41,786 nucleotides of DNA from an uncultured Alphaproteobacteria bacterium. GTDB lineage: Bacteria > Pseudomonadota > Alphaproteobacteria > Caulobacterales > Aquidulcibacteraceae. Shown in pieces: positions 21,125 through 28,999 of this stretch (position 1 is the first letter of the stretch; each line of letters starts with the position of its first letter). The stretch spans positions 1-41,786 of the forward strand of contig CALBSY010000298.1 of NCBI GenBank assembly GCA_937967725.1. Reading direction: 5' to 3'. The position numbers and the translations under genes were made by a program. The notes beneath the pieces are model-generated. The model saw only the letters and a program-made list of their open reading frames with translations, did not search any database and was not told the origin of the DNA.

Positions 21125-21543
21125 AGTTTGTAATTCTCGTTCTGTTTGTAATCGCCGCTTTGGCCTTCGTTTCCCGTGAAGCGTGGCGGCGTCTCAGCCC
21201 GCCCCGCAAGCGCGCCTTCATGGGCGCTGTGAGCCGTTCGGCGGCGCTGGTGCGCAACCAGGCCATCGCCATGCGCCAGCGCCTCATGCGCAAGCAGAGC
21301 GCGTTCAGGGCGCTGTTCCTCGGTGATGACGGCGATCTCTCCCCGCAGGGCCAGATCGCGCTCTCCCACCTCTCGCGCTTTTGTTACGCCTTCGCCACAA
21401 CCGCGCATGGCAAGGCAGACCGCGACGAGCTGATGAGACGGGAAGGGCGCCGGCAAGTCTGGATCGAGGTGATGCGCTTGCTTTCGCTTGATCCGGTGGA
21501 TGCGCTCAACGCGGCCAAGCTGGATGAGCCTGTGCTGGGCTGA
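21121..21543 (+). CDS. Bbp19-like protein with N-terminal membrane segment
   Basis: A 140-residue protein. Its C-terminal half (FRALFLGDDGDLSPQGQIALSHLSRFC, then EGRRQVWIEVMRLLSLD) matches Bbp19-like proteins found next to portals in BPP-1-like and other podoviruses. The N-terminus begins MKFVILVLFVIAALAFVSRE, a hydrophobic segment not usual in the family, followed by a basic region. GTG at 21121 overlaps the portal stop (GTGA). It could be a head-completion or membrane-linked assembly factor. Confidence 0.8.
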   Translation: MKFVILVLFVIAALAFVSREAWRRLSPPRKRAFMGAVSRSAALVRNQAIAMRQRLMRKQSAFRALFLGDDGDLSPQGQIALSHLSRFCYAFATTAHGKADRDELMRREGRRQVWIEVMRLLSLDPVDALNAAKLDEPVLG

Positions 21544-21563
21544 ACCCCGCCCGCGCGAATAAC
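21541..21563 (+). promoter_or_regulatory. Late box TGAACCCCGC, atypical downstream part
   Basis: An exact copy of the box on the stop codon of the previous gene. AATAAC (21558-21563) is the only AT-rich stretch nearby and lies much closer than in other copies, so promoter function here is less certain. Confidence 0.4.
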
Positions 21564-21574
21564 CCCCGACACTG

Positions 21575-21606
21575 AGGCTTCCTCCAACCAGTGAAGGAAG
21601 CTTTTT
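21575..21606 (+). terminator. Hairpin with T5 run, terminator or RBS switch
   Basis: Arms AGGCTTCCT (21575-21583) and AGGAAGCTT (21595-21603) pair over nine positions with one G-T, followed by T at 21602-21606. It looks like a rho-independent terminator. The 3' arm also carries the AGGA ribosome binding site of the scaffold gene starting at 21609, so it could equally gate translation. Confidence 0.5.
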
Positions 21607-21608
21607 GC

Positions 21609-22505
21609 ATGTCAACTGAACCCGCGTCCCCGGCGCAAGCCGGCCAAGGCGCTGAAGGACAAGTCTCTCCTCCGGCGCAACCAAACCCGGAAGCCTCCGC
21701 AACCCCGCCCGAGCCGCCGCCGGAGCCGTTCTACAAATCGCTCAAGGACGAAACCTTGCGCGGCTACGCCGAACTCAAGGGCTACAAGCAGACCGATGGC
21801 GTGGCCTTCTCCGAGGCGCTGCTCAAATCCTACCAGAACCTCGAAAAGCTGCGCGGCGTTCCCGCCGAGCGGCTGCTGACGCTGCCTGAGAACTTGGAAG
21901 ATGCCGAGGCCATGGGCCCGATCCGCGAGCGGCTGGGCTTTGCTCCCCCGAAAGAGGCCAAGGAATACGGCTTCGCAACGGTCGAAGGGGTGGACCCCAA
22001 CCGCGCCACAGTGCTCGAGGGCCTGGCGCACAAGCACGGCGTTCCCGCCAAGATGGCGCAAGGCTTCTTCCAAGAGCTGGCGCAGCTTGAGAAAGCCGAG
22101 ATCACCGCGCAGGAGACCAAGTACGCCGAGGAACTGGCGGCTGAAAAGTCCAGCCTCAAGAGCGATCTGGGCGACAAGTGGGATGCGTTCCTGGAGACCG
22201 CCCGGCGCGCGCAGCGCCGGTTCGGGCTCGATGACGAAGGCATCGCCGCGCTCGAGGACTCGCTCGGCTATGCCAAGGCCATGCGCTACTTCGCCCAGGT
22301 GGGCGAGGCCATGGGCGAAGCCCCCGTCATCGGCGCGGAGAAAAAGGACTCGGCCTTCATGGGCCCCGAGGCCGCCAAGGTCCGCATCGCGGAACTCAAA
22401 TCCAACCAGGAATGGGTGGGCCGCTACCTGGCCGGCGACAAGGCTGCTCAGGCTGAAATGCGCCGCCTGCAGGAAATCGCACACCCCGGAGTTAAAACGT
22501 CATGA
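21609..22505 (+). CDS. Probable capsid scaffolding protein
   Basis: A 298-residue protein before the major capsid gene. The N-terminal 40 residues are proline- and alanine-rich. It then shows FYKSLKDETLRGYAELKGYK, VAFSEALLKSYQNLEKLRG and long acidic helices, typical of the disordered-then-helical scaffolds of T7-like and BPP-1-like phages. It would guide capsid assembly and leave before maturation. The start at 21609 has GGAAG nine bases upstream; the earlier in-frame start lies inside the hairpin. Confidence 0.78.
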   Translation: MSTEPASPAQAGQGAEGQVSPPAQPNPEASATPPEPPPEPFYKSLKDETLRGYAELKGYKQTDGVAFSEALLKSYQNLEKLRGVPAERLLTLPENLEDAEAMGPIRERLGFAPPKEAKEYGFATVEGVDPNRATVLEGLAHKHGVPAKMAQGFFQELAQLEKAEITAQETKYAEELAAEKSSLKSDLGDKWDAFLETARRAQRRFGLDDEGIAALEDSLGYAKAMRYFAQVGEAMGEAPVIGAEKKDSAFMGPEAAKVRIAELKSNQEWVGRYLAGDKAAQAEMRRLQEIAHPGVKTS

Positions 22506-22699
22506 TCCAAGGTCTTTCCAAGCGGGCGCTGCTGCGCCTTGAACTCATCCGCATCGTGGATTCCGATGGCCGCGTGGTCTCGGCCAACCTCCAGCGCGTG
22601 TACGAATACGAGAAAGCGTTTGAGGCCCTGCTCGAGGACGAGCCGCAGGCCGAGGCTTCAGCCCCGACGCCGGCCAAGGTCGCCGCCAAGAAGGGCTGA
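22502..22699 (+). CDS. Small protein between scaffold and capsid
   Basis: A 65-residue protein beginning MIQGLSKRALLRLELIRIVD at an ATGA overlap with the scaffold gene. It is helical, with an acidic middle and an alanine-, proline- and lysine-rich end. Function is unknown; position suggests a capsid assembly or minor head factor. Its TGA opens the next late box. Confidence 0.62.
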   Translation: MIQGLSKRALLRLELIRIVDSDGRVVSANLQRVYEYEKAFEALLEDEPQAEASAPTPAKVAAKKG

Positions 22700-22730
22700 A
22701 CCCCGCACGCTTAAAACCGCGCTTCATAAT
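22697..22730 (+). promoter_or_regulatory. Late box TGAACCCCGC with CATAAT
   Basis: The box is on the stop codon. CATAAT at 22725-22730 has the same spacing as at 17332 and 25638. Unlike those, it is followed by a long structured leader before the major capsid gene. Confidence 0.58.
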
Positions 22731-22863
22731 GCTCATCACTGGGACAACCGCATGCGGCCCCGGTGATGAGCGTGAATCGCTCGGCTGCGCCCGCCTCAGG
22801 GCGTAGGGGCCCCAACGGACAACCCCGCTCCAAACCCAAGGATCAACAACCCTCTGAGCGGGG
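22731..22863 (+). promoter_or_regulatory. Structured leader of the major capsid gene
   Basis: Two hairpins lie between the promoter box and the capsid ATG. The first (22731-22743 with 22759-22771) is 13 bp with one G-T, and its loop contains CCGCATGCGG. The second pairs CCCCGCTC (22823-22830) with GAGCGGGG (22856-22863) around 25 bases. The GGGG in its 3' arm is nine bases from the ATG and may be the ribosome binding site, hidden when the stem forms. This is the longest non-coding stretch in the late region, about 170 bases. Confidence 0.55.
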
Positions 22864-22872
22864 ATACGCACA

Positions 22873-23751
22873 ATGTCGGCCAATTTGCCTTCCCATTTCG
22901 TGGAGACCTACGCCACGAACATGCAGCTTTTGCTGCAGCAAAAAGACTGCCGCTTCCTGCCCTACGTGATGACCGGAACCCATGTCGGGACCGGCGCCGC
23001 GGCGGTGGATCAAGTCGGCACGATCGAAACCCAGGACGTGACCAGCCGCTATCCGGACATCACCCAACAGGATGTGCCGGTTGATCGCCGCTGGGTCTAT
23101 CCGCAAGCCAAGTACACCTCGTTCCTGATCGACAAGTTCGAGGAACTGCAAACCCTCATCGACCCCAAGGCGAGCTACACCGAGACCGCCGCCAACGCCA
23201 TGCGCCGCAAGAAAGATGACGTCATCATCGACGCCTTCTTCGCCGCGGCCGCGACCGGCACGCGCGGGGGCACCTCCACCTCGTTCCCTTCGGCCCAGCA
23301 GGTCGGTGTGGACGTGGGCGGCACGGCCTCTGGCCTCAACGTGGAAAAGCTGCTGGCGGGCCAGGAAATCCTGCGCGCCGGCCATGTTGATCCCGATGAG
23401 CCGGTGTTCTGCGCCCTGGCGGCCAAGCAGATCCGCGATCTGATGAAGGAAGTCCAGGTCACATCGTCTGACTTCAACAACGTCAAGCCGTTGGCTGAAG
23501 GCAAGATCGTGTCGTTCCTGGGCATCACCTTCATTCCCACCCAGCGCCTCGACGTGGACGGCTCCAGCCGCCGGCGTCTGCCGATGTGGGTGAAGTCCGG
23601 CATGCACTTCGGCGTGTGGCAGGACGTCTCCACCGACATCAGTCAGCGCCGCGATAAGGTCGGCCACCCCTGGCAGGTCTATCACGACATGATGATCGGC
23701 GCGACCCGGCTCGAAGAGGGCAAGGTCGTTGAGATCAAGTGCGCTGAGTGA
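22873..23751 (+). CDS. Major capsid protein
   Basis: A 292-residue protein of the Phage_capsid_2 type, an HK97-fold major head protein. Supporting features are the position after scaffold, the opening (LPSHFVETYATNMQLLLQQK), the VDRRWVYPQAKYTSFLIDKFE strand, the DVIIDAFFAAAATGT helix and the C-terminal GHPWQVYHDMMIGATRLEEGKVVEIKC. Length fits the family. It would be the most abundant virion protein, in line with its own box and a long leader. Confidence 0.9.
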   Translation: MSANLPSHFVETYATNMQLLLQQKDCRFLPYVMTGTHVGTGAAAVDQVGTIETQDVTSRYPDITQQDVPVDRRWVYPQAKYTSFLIDKFEELQTLIDPKASYTETAANAMRRKKDDVIIDAFFAAAATGTRGGTSTSFPSAQQVGVDVGGTASGLNVEKLLAGQEILRAGHVDPDEPVFCALAAKQIRDLMKEVQVTSSDFNNVKPLAEGKIVSFLGITFIPTQRLDVDGSSRRRLPMWVKSGMHFGVWQDVSTDISQRRDKVGHPWQVYHDMMIGATRLEEGKVVEIKCAE

Positions 23752-23778
23752 TCGACAGAGATTTGAGGAGATAAGACT

Positions 23779-24303
23779 ATGGCTGTAGCCAACACCAAAT
23801 CCACCTCGGTCACGAACGCGGACAACACCGGCACGGCGTCTCACGCCTTCTCGGCCGCGCTTCGCACCGGGTACGAGCCTCGCACCGCCATGGAAACGGC
23901 GGCGGTGCTTGCGGCTGACGACGACACCAGCGTCTATCGCTTCTTCCGGGTTCGCTCGGACGCGATCATCACCTCAATCGAGGTGTATAACGACGCCATC
24001 ACCTCCGGCACCGATTACGATTTCGGGGTCTATCAGACGGCCGGCAATGGCGGCGCGGTCGTGGACGCCGATCTCTTCGCTGATGGGGTGGATATGTCGT
24101 CCGCGCGCGTCACGCCCTTGCAGGTGCGTTTCAACGACACCGCCACGGCCAAGATCGAAGAGTTCACCAAGCCGCTCTGGCAGCTTCTGGGGCTCTCCGC
24201 CGATCCCAAGCGTGATTACGACCTCTGCTGGACCGCCAACACGGTGGGCTCGGCGGCCGGCGACATCACGACCAAGATCGAGATGTATCTGCCCGGCGCG
24301 TAA
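23779..24303 (+). CDS. Putative capsid decoration or head protein
   Basis: A 174-residue beta-rich protein with threonine- and serine-rich N-terminus and no known motif (TSVYRFFRVRSDAIITSIEVYNDAITSGTDYDFGVY). It follows the major capsid gene after a clear GAGGAG ribosome binding site. Such genes in this place usually encode decoration or cement proteins that bind the shell. The function is inferred from position only. Confidence 0.68.
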   Translation: MAVANTKSTSVTNADNTGTASHAFSAALRTGYEPRTAMETAAVLAADDDTSVYRFFRVRSDAIITSIEVYNDAITSGTDYDFGVYQTAGNGGAVVDADLFADGVDMSSARVTPLQVRFNDTATAKIEEFTKPLWQLLGLSADPKRDYDLCWTANTVGSAAGDITTKIEMYLPGA

Positions 24304-24311
24304 TGCAGGGA

Positions 24312-24336
24312 GGGGCGGGGCCTAAAGCTCCGCCCC
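24312..24336 (+). terminator. GC-rich hairpin after the decoration gene
   Basis: GGGGCGG at 24312 pairs with CCGCCCC ending at 24336. Including a G-T and two more pairs, the stem is ten bp around CTAAA. No T-run follows. It may reduce read-through or stabilise the capsid message rather than fully terminate. Confidence 0.5.
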
Positions 24337-24357
24337 AACCGCTTGGAGAAGTGTGCA

Positions 24358-24555
24358 ATGACGGATCGTTTTTACAGCGTCGTGCTGGGCGAGAGCGCCC
24401 CGCAAGAGGTGACGGAAGGCAGTTCCACCTCGAGCGAGGCGATCGAGCTGCGCGTTGAGTTCGACGCCAGCGGCATGAACAAAGCAGCGGTGGTGCTCGG
24501 GCTGGAGGCGATCAAAGCCTACATCCTGCGCGACGCCTGGCCGCCGAACACTTAA
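24358..24555 (+). CDS. Small hypothetical head protein
   Basis: A 65-residue protein starting MTDRFYSVVLGESAPQEVTE. I use this ATG after a GGAGAAG site; five more residues upstream are possible. It appears to be a small beta-alpha protein. The gene lies between head-decoration and tail genes; no family is recognised. Confidence 0.62.
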   Translation: MTDRFYSVVLGESAPQEVTEGSSTSSEAIELRVEFDASGMNKAAVVLGLEAIKAYILRDAWPPNT

Positions 24556-24569
24556 GGGGCTTAAAGGCA

Positions 24570-24878
24570 ATGAGCACGCTCGAACGAGTTTACCGCGACC
24601 AGGGCGGGTGCAATTACGTCGATCTGTCTGGGTCGATCGCCACCGGCGGGACGGCGCAGACCTTGGTTGCGGCCAATGCAGGGCGCGATCACGTTTTCAT
24701 CGGCAACCCGAACAGCTCGGGCTCGCTTTGGGTGAATGACCTTGGCGGAACCGCCGCGGCGAACGGGGCCGGCTCGACCGAAATCCCGCCCGGGGATGTG
24801 GTCAAGACCCGCGCCCGCAACGCCATTTCCATTATTCACGCCGACACCGGCGCGAAGTTCACGGCAGGGGAGGCCTGA
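24570..24878 (+). CDS. Small beta-rich virion protein
   Basis: A 102-residue protein with alternating strands (AQTLVAANAGRDHVFIGNP, then GSLWVNDLGG and NAISIIHADTGAKF). It resembles capsid decoration or head-surface proteins of podoviruses in size and composition. It has AAAGG upstream of the ATG. One of three consecutive beta-rich genes, possibly decoration paralogues. Confidence 0.65.
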   Translation: MSTLERVYRDQGGCNYVDLSGSIATGGTAQTLVAANAGRDHVFIGNPNSSGSLWVNDLGGTAAANGAGSTEIPPGDVVKTRARNAISIIHADTGAKFTAGEA

Positions 24879-24879
24879 T

Positions 24880-25332
24880 ATGGAGCCGCGTTCCTTTCCC
24901 GGCTTGTCCCTGGCTGACCTCAACGTCACCGCCACTGCGGACGAGCTCAATCTCAACGACAACCTGGTTGCTTCGGTTTCCTGGTCTGTCGCGGCCGGCG
25001 CTTCCAATGTGTGCGTGCTGACCGGCACGCTCAAGGATGCGGCGGGATCAACCATAGCCGCGTCGCGTCCGCTGCTGGTTTATATCTCGGAAGCCGCGAC
25101 CGGGATCGGCATCACCGCCGACACCTATTCGACCGGGGCCTCGATCACCACGGGGACGGCGCTTGTCACGCTGACCGCGAACAAGGCCTGGCTCATCAAC
25201 ACCCACACCGATGGGACGTTCGCCATCTCCATCACCGATTCGGCCAAGCCCGCCGATCAATATGCGGTGGCGGTCGATCCGCAATGGCAGTTGAGCGTGT
25301 CGGCGGCGTCCGCCGCTCTGTGGGGCGCCTGA
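24880..25332 (+). CDS. Beta-rich virion protein
   Basis: A 150-residue protein beginning MEPRSFPGLSLADLNVTATA, with repeated short strands rich in threonine, serine and alanine (GTLKDAAGSTIAASRPLLVYI and NKAWLINTHTDGTFAISITD). An immunoglobulin-like or decoration fold is likely. The start is two bases after the preceding stop; its last base overlaps the next ATG. The longer frame upstream is a shadow of the preceding gene. Confidence 0.65.
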   Translation: MEPRSFPGLSLADLNVTATADELNLNDNLVASVSWSVAAGASNVCVLTGTLKDAAGSTIAASRPLLVYISEAATGIGITADTYSTGASITTGTALVTLTANKAWLINTHTDGTFAISITDSAKPADQYAVAVDPQWQLSVSAASAALWGA

Positions 25333-25640
25333 TGCGTAGCCAATACAGCCACGTCTATTACGAGACCGTCGCCGCTTCCCAGACCGCGCAAGCGCTGGGG
25401 GCGGCCGGGGCCAAGGGCGACTACCTCGCCCAGATCGTCATCATCCCGGCGACGACTTCCCCTGGCGCGGTGTCGATCCTTGACGACGCCACCTCGATTT
25501 CGGTGTTCGCCGGCGGCGCGTCCAGCGTCACCGAGCTCAAGCCGATCGTGGTCACGCTTGGCCTCACCAGCAAGAACGGGGCGTGGAAAATCACCACAGG
25601 CGCCAACGTCTCCGTGATCGCCTGCGGGCAGTTTACCTGA
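25332..25640 (+). CDS. Small beta-rich virion protein
   Basis: A 102-residue protein starting MRSQYSHVYYETVAASQTAQ at a TGATG overlap. The strand-rich centre (YLAQIVIIPATTSPGAVSILDD) and its length resemble the 24570 gene product, so the two may be related. It probably decorates the head or joins head and tail. Its TGA opens the late box at 25638. Confidence 0.65.
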   Translation: MRSQYSHVYYETVAASQTAQALGAAGAKGDYLAQIVIIPATTSPGAVSILDDATSISVFAGGASSVTELKPIVVTLGLTSKNGAWKITTGANVSVIACGQFT

Positions 25641-25671
25641 ACCCCGCCTGAGGGTTGCGCGGCCTCATAAT
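25638..25671 (+). promoter_or_regulatory. Late box TGAACCCCGC with CATAAT
   Basis: The box on the stop codon has CATAAT at 25666-25671, at exactly the spacing of the 17332 copy. The next seven-base stretch matches too: both read ATAATTCAA. ATG follows eight bases after the -10. Confidence 0.62.
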
Positions 25672-25679
25672 TCAAGGCC

Positions 25680-26285
25680 ATGGCCTCCCAGACCTCGATT
25701 GCGAACCACTGCCTTGACCTCATAGGCGAGGACTCGATTTCCGACATCAACGACAGCGTTGATCGGGCCGAGAAGATCAGGAACGCCTGGGACGGCGAGC
25801 GCGATAGCGCGCTGCGCGCCCATTGGTGGAACTTCTCCATCGAGCGGGTGAGCCTGGCGGCTGATTCCGCTGCCCCTAACTGGGGCTTCGACAAACAATA
25901 CTCGCTGGACGCCGATGTCGTGCGGGTGATCCAGGTGGATCAATATTACCCCCCGGCGGTGCTCTCGGACCTCATCAACGCCGACACCTCGCTCTATCGC
26001 ATCGAGGGGCGCAAGATCCTCACCAATCTCACAGCCCCGCTCAAGGTGCGCTGGATCGTCAACTCGATCGACATAGGCGATTGGGATGCGTGCTTCGCTA
26101 AGGTGATGGCCTGCAATCTGGCGGACAGGCTCTCCACCAAACTGACGGGATCGGAGGCCATCAAGGCGCGCATCAAGGCCGAGAAGCGCGACGCGCTGCG
26201 CGAGGCCCGCCGCGCCAACGCCATCGAGAACCCGCCCACGCTCGCCAACGACGGCCGCTGGATGGCCAGCCGCTTCTCTGTGTGA
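25680..26285 (+). CDS. Tail tubular protein A (T7 gp11-like)
   Basis: A 201-residue protein. The N-terminus (MASQTSIANHCLDLIGEDSI, then AEKIRNAWDGERDSALRAHWWNFS) and the KVRWIVNSIDIGDWDACF block match the gp11-like adaptors that form the ring under the portal. The C-terminus is a long basic helix, as in the family. It precedes the gp12-like protein, the standard order. Its mRNA appears leaderless or nearly so. Confidence 0.85.
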   Translation: MASQTSIANHCLDLIGEDSISDINDSVDRAEKIRNAWDGERDSALRAHWWNFSIERVSLAADSAAPNWGFDKQYSLDADVVRVIQVDQYYPPAVLSDLINADTSLYRIEGRKILTNLTAPLKVRWIVNSIDIGDWDACFAKVMACNLADRLSTKLTGSEAIKARIKAEKRDALREARRANAIENPPTLANDGRWMASRFSV

Positions 26286-26291
26286 GGGGCC

Positions 26292-28757
26292 ATGCGCGGC
26301 AAGAGCCTCCCCAACCAATACGCCTTCAACTCCGGGGAGCTTTCCCCGCTGCTGGACGCGCGCACCGACCAGGCCCGCTACCCCTACGGGGTCAAGCGGA
26401 TGCGCAATTTCATCCCCACCTTGCAGGGCCCGGCCCGCAAGAGGGGAGGGCTGAAGTTCATTGGCGAGATCGCTGACAGCTCGCAAAAGGCCTGGGCGAT
26501 CCCGTTCATCTATTCGCAGACCGACGCTTGGGTATTGGAGTTCGGCAACCAAACGCTGCGCTTTTACACCGACCGCGGACAGGTGCTCGAAAGCGCCATC
26601 ACCATCACCGGGCTCACCAACGCCAACCCGGGGGTGTTCACCAAGACCTCGCACGGGCTGAGCGCGGGCCAGGAAGTCTATGTCGCAACCATGCCGGGAA
26701 CGACCGGCATAGCTGGGCGAAACTTCAAGGTGAACACGGTCCCGACCGCGGACACCTTCACGCTCAAGGATATGTACGGGACCGTGCTCGACACCACCTC
26801 GAGCGGAACCTACACCGGCTCGGGCACGGTCGCGCGCGTCTATCAGATCGCCACGCCCTGGACGATCGCCAACCTGACCGATTCCGCCACCGGCTGCTGC
26901 CTGATGAGCGTCACCCAATCGGCGGACGTGCTCTATATCTGCGTTCCCGGTTTTGCCCCGCGCAAGCTAACCCGCTCTGCCGCCACCTCCTGGGCCATCT
27001 CCACCCTGGATCAGACCGGGGGCCCGTTCGAGACCGTCGATCCTGACCAGACCACTACGGTCTATATCGACAACGGCGCCATCGGCACGGGCCGCACGCT
27101 GACCGCATCCACCGCGATCTTCACCTCCGACCATGTGGGTTCGCTGTTCCTGCTGGAGATGAAATCCACGGATGGGAACGGGGCGTGGGAAACCGCAACA
27201 GCGTTTTCCTTGAATACGATCGTGCGCAGCCAGGGCCATTATTACAAATGCACCGATGCGGGCACCTCCGGCTCGATCGTTCCCAGCCATACCGAGGGCG
27301 CGCGCTATGACGGGGCCGATACAAGCGCGGTCTGTCAGTGGCAGTATCAGCACTCAGGTTACGGCTGGTGCAAGATCACCGCCATTGGGGGCGGGGGCAC
27401 AACCGCCACGGTGGATGTGATCTCCACCATTCCAGACCAGGCCGTAGGCTCTGGCAACGCCTCCACCAAATGGGCCTTTGGCTCGTGGTCAACCGCGAAC
27501 GGGTTTCCCACCCATTGCGGGTTCTTCCGCTCCCGGCTCTATTTCGTCCGCGGCACCCGCATCTGGTTCTCTGTACCGGATGACTTCGAGAACTTCACCG
27601 AGCGCGATGCTGGCATCATCGCGGCCGATTCCTCGTTCGTCATCGACATTCGCTCGGGCCGGAATGACAACATCATGTGGACGATGGCCTCGGCCGATCT
27701 GCTGATCGGGACCGAGGGCTCGGAACATTCGGTGTCTGAGATCACCTCATCGGAGCCGTTCGGACCTGGCAATGCGGCGAGCCTCGCCGGTCCCGGCTAC
27801 GGTTCGCGCCGGGTGGCGCCGGTCAAGGTCAATGACAGCGTTGTCTATCCGATGAACGCGGGGCGCATCCTGCGCGAGCTGCGCTTCTCGTTCGAGGTGG
27901 ACGGCTACTCATCTCTCGACCGCACCGCCTTTGCCGAGCACATCTGCAAAGGCCAGATCAACCAGCTTGCCTATGCGCGCGAGCCGGATTCGATCGTTTA
28001 CGCCTTCTGCAAGGACGGCACGTTCCCGCATATGTCGATCCAGCCCGAGCATGATCTTCTGGCCTGGGCGCGCACCATCCTTGGGGGTTCTGCCCTCGTA
28101 GAAAGCGTGGCCGTCATTCCTTCTCCGGCCGGGGATAGGGATGAGGTTTATGTCATCGCCAGCCTCACGGTGAACGCCCAGACCAAGCGTTATATCGGGT
28201 ATTTCACCGCGCCATGGGATGAGGATGTGGATGCGCTCGAGGACAGCTTCTACGTCGATTTCGGCTTGACCTATGACGGGTCGTCCACAACCAGCATCAC
28301 AGGGCTGCACCACCTGGAGGGCGCGACCGTTCAGGTGCTCGCTGACGGCCATTACATCGGGACCAAGACCGTCTCCGGGGGCGGGATCACCTTGGATCAA
28401 GCCGCCTCCGTGGTGCAGGCCGGGCTTGGCTACACAGCTACAATCGAGTCCATGAACGTCATGCGCCCGGGCGTGATCGCGCGCACGGTGCATTTCTGGA
28501 TTCGCTTTAAGTCCACGGTGTCGGCGCTCTGGTCGATGGCCATGCAGAAAGAGCGCAGCACCGAGACCACCACGGCCGCCCCGATTGAGTTCGGCAACGT
28601 GGTGCTGAGCGGGGTGTCCCAGCCCGTAACCCGGCTGGTGAAGGGCGGCGGGGCCGGTCACGCGCGCGACCTGCGCTGGATCATCGAACACAGCGAGCCC
28701 ACCGCCTGCATCATCTCCGGGGTGACGCTCGAGCAAATCGAAACCAAGGACGCTTGA
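26292..28757 (+). CDS. Tail tubular protein B (T7 gp12-like nozzle)
   Basis: An 821-residue beta-rich protein whose start (LPNQYAFNSGELSPLLDARTDQARYPYGVKRMRNFIPTLQGPA) is a hallmark of the podovirus tail nozzle, a six-fold channel continuing the adaptor ring. Further supports are the NGFPTHCGFFRSRLYFVRG segment near the middle and the GSRRVAPVKVNDSVVYPMNAG propeller-like segment. It has a clear GAGGGG ribosome binding site. It would form the tail tip that contacts the host envelope. Confidence 0.9.
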   Translation: MRGKSLPNQYAFNSGELSPLLDARTDQARYPYGVKRMRNFIPTLQGPARKRGGLKFIGEIADSSQKAWAIPFIYSQTDAWVLEFGNQTLRFYTDRGQVLESAITITGLTNANPGVFTKTSHGLSAGQEVYVATMPGTTGIAGRNFKVNTVPTADTFTLKDMYGTVLDTTSSGTYTGSGTVARVYQIATPWTIANLTDSATGCCLMSVTQSADVLYICVPGFAPRKLTRSAATSWAISTLDQTGGPFETVDPDQTTTVYIDNGAIGTGRTLTASTAIFTSDHVGSLFLLEMKSTDGNGAWETATAFSLNTIVRSQGHYYKCTDAGTSGSIVPSHTEGARYDGADTSAVCQWQYQHSGYGWCKITAIGGGGTTATVDVISTIPDQAVGSGNASTKWAFGSWSTANGFPTHCGFFRSRLYFVRGTRIWFSVPDDFENFTERDAGIIAADSSFVIDIRSGRNDNIMWTMASADLLIGTEGSEHSVSEITSSEPFGPGNAASLAGPGYGSRRVAPVKVNDSVVYPMNAGRILRELRFSFEVDGYSSLDRTAFAEHICKGQINQLAYAREPDSIVYAFCKDGTFPHMSIQPEHDLLAWARTILGGSALVESVAVIPSPAGDRDEVYVIASLTVNAQTKRYIGYFTAPWDEDVDALEDSFYVDFGLTYDGSSTTSITGLHHLEGATVQVLADGHYIGTKTVSGGGITLDQAASVVQAGLGYTATIESMNVMRPGVIARTVHFWIRFKSTVSALWSMAMQKERSTETTTAAPIEFGNVVLSGVSQPVTRLVKGGGAGHARDLRWIIEHSEPTACIISGVTLEQIETKDA

Positions 28758-28759
28758 GG

Positions 28760-28999
28760 ATGGCGCTGCGAAAGCTCGGATCTGGCACGGAAGAGGGCAT
28801 GCAATTGCTGGCTGGCTTTGCCGGCAATGACGATGGCGGAGGGCGCAGCGGCGGGGGCGGGGCGTTCGGGGTGACGGCGCTTGCCGTGGAGAAACTGGCC
28901 AAGGTGGCCAAGAACATCATCACAACCGGCTCTGTCACCGGCGGGTCTGACGATGCTGGCGGCGTGCGCCGCACCCCAGAAGAGCGGGTGGAAAATTGA
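28760..28999 (+). CDS. Small glycine-rich protein
   Basis: A 79-residue protein with a glycine stretch (GGGRSGGGG) and an alanine- and lysine-rich helical middle. ATG at 28760 is preceded by AAGGA; a TTG at 28754 overlapping the previous stop is possible. It lies between the nozzle and the gp13-like gene. Function is unknown. Confidence 0.6.
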   Translation: MALRKLGSGTEEGMQLLAGFAGNDDGGGRSGGGGAFGVTALAVEKLAKVAKNIITTGSVTGGSDDAGGVRRTPEERVEN

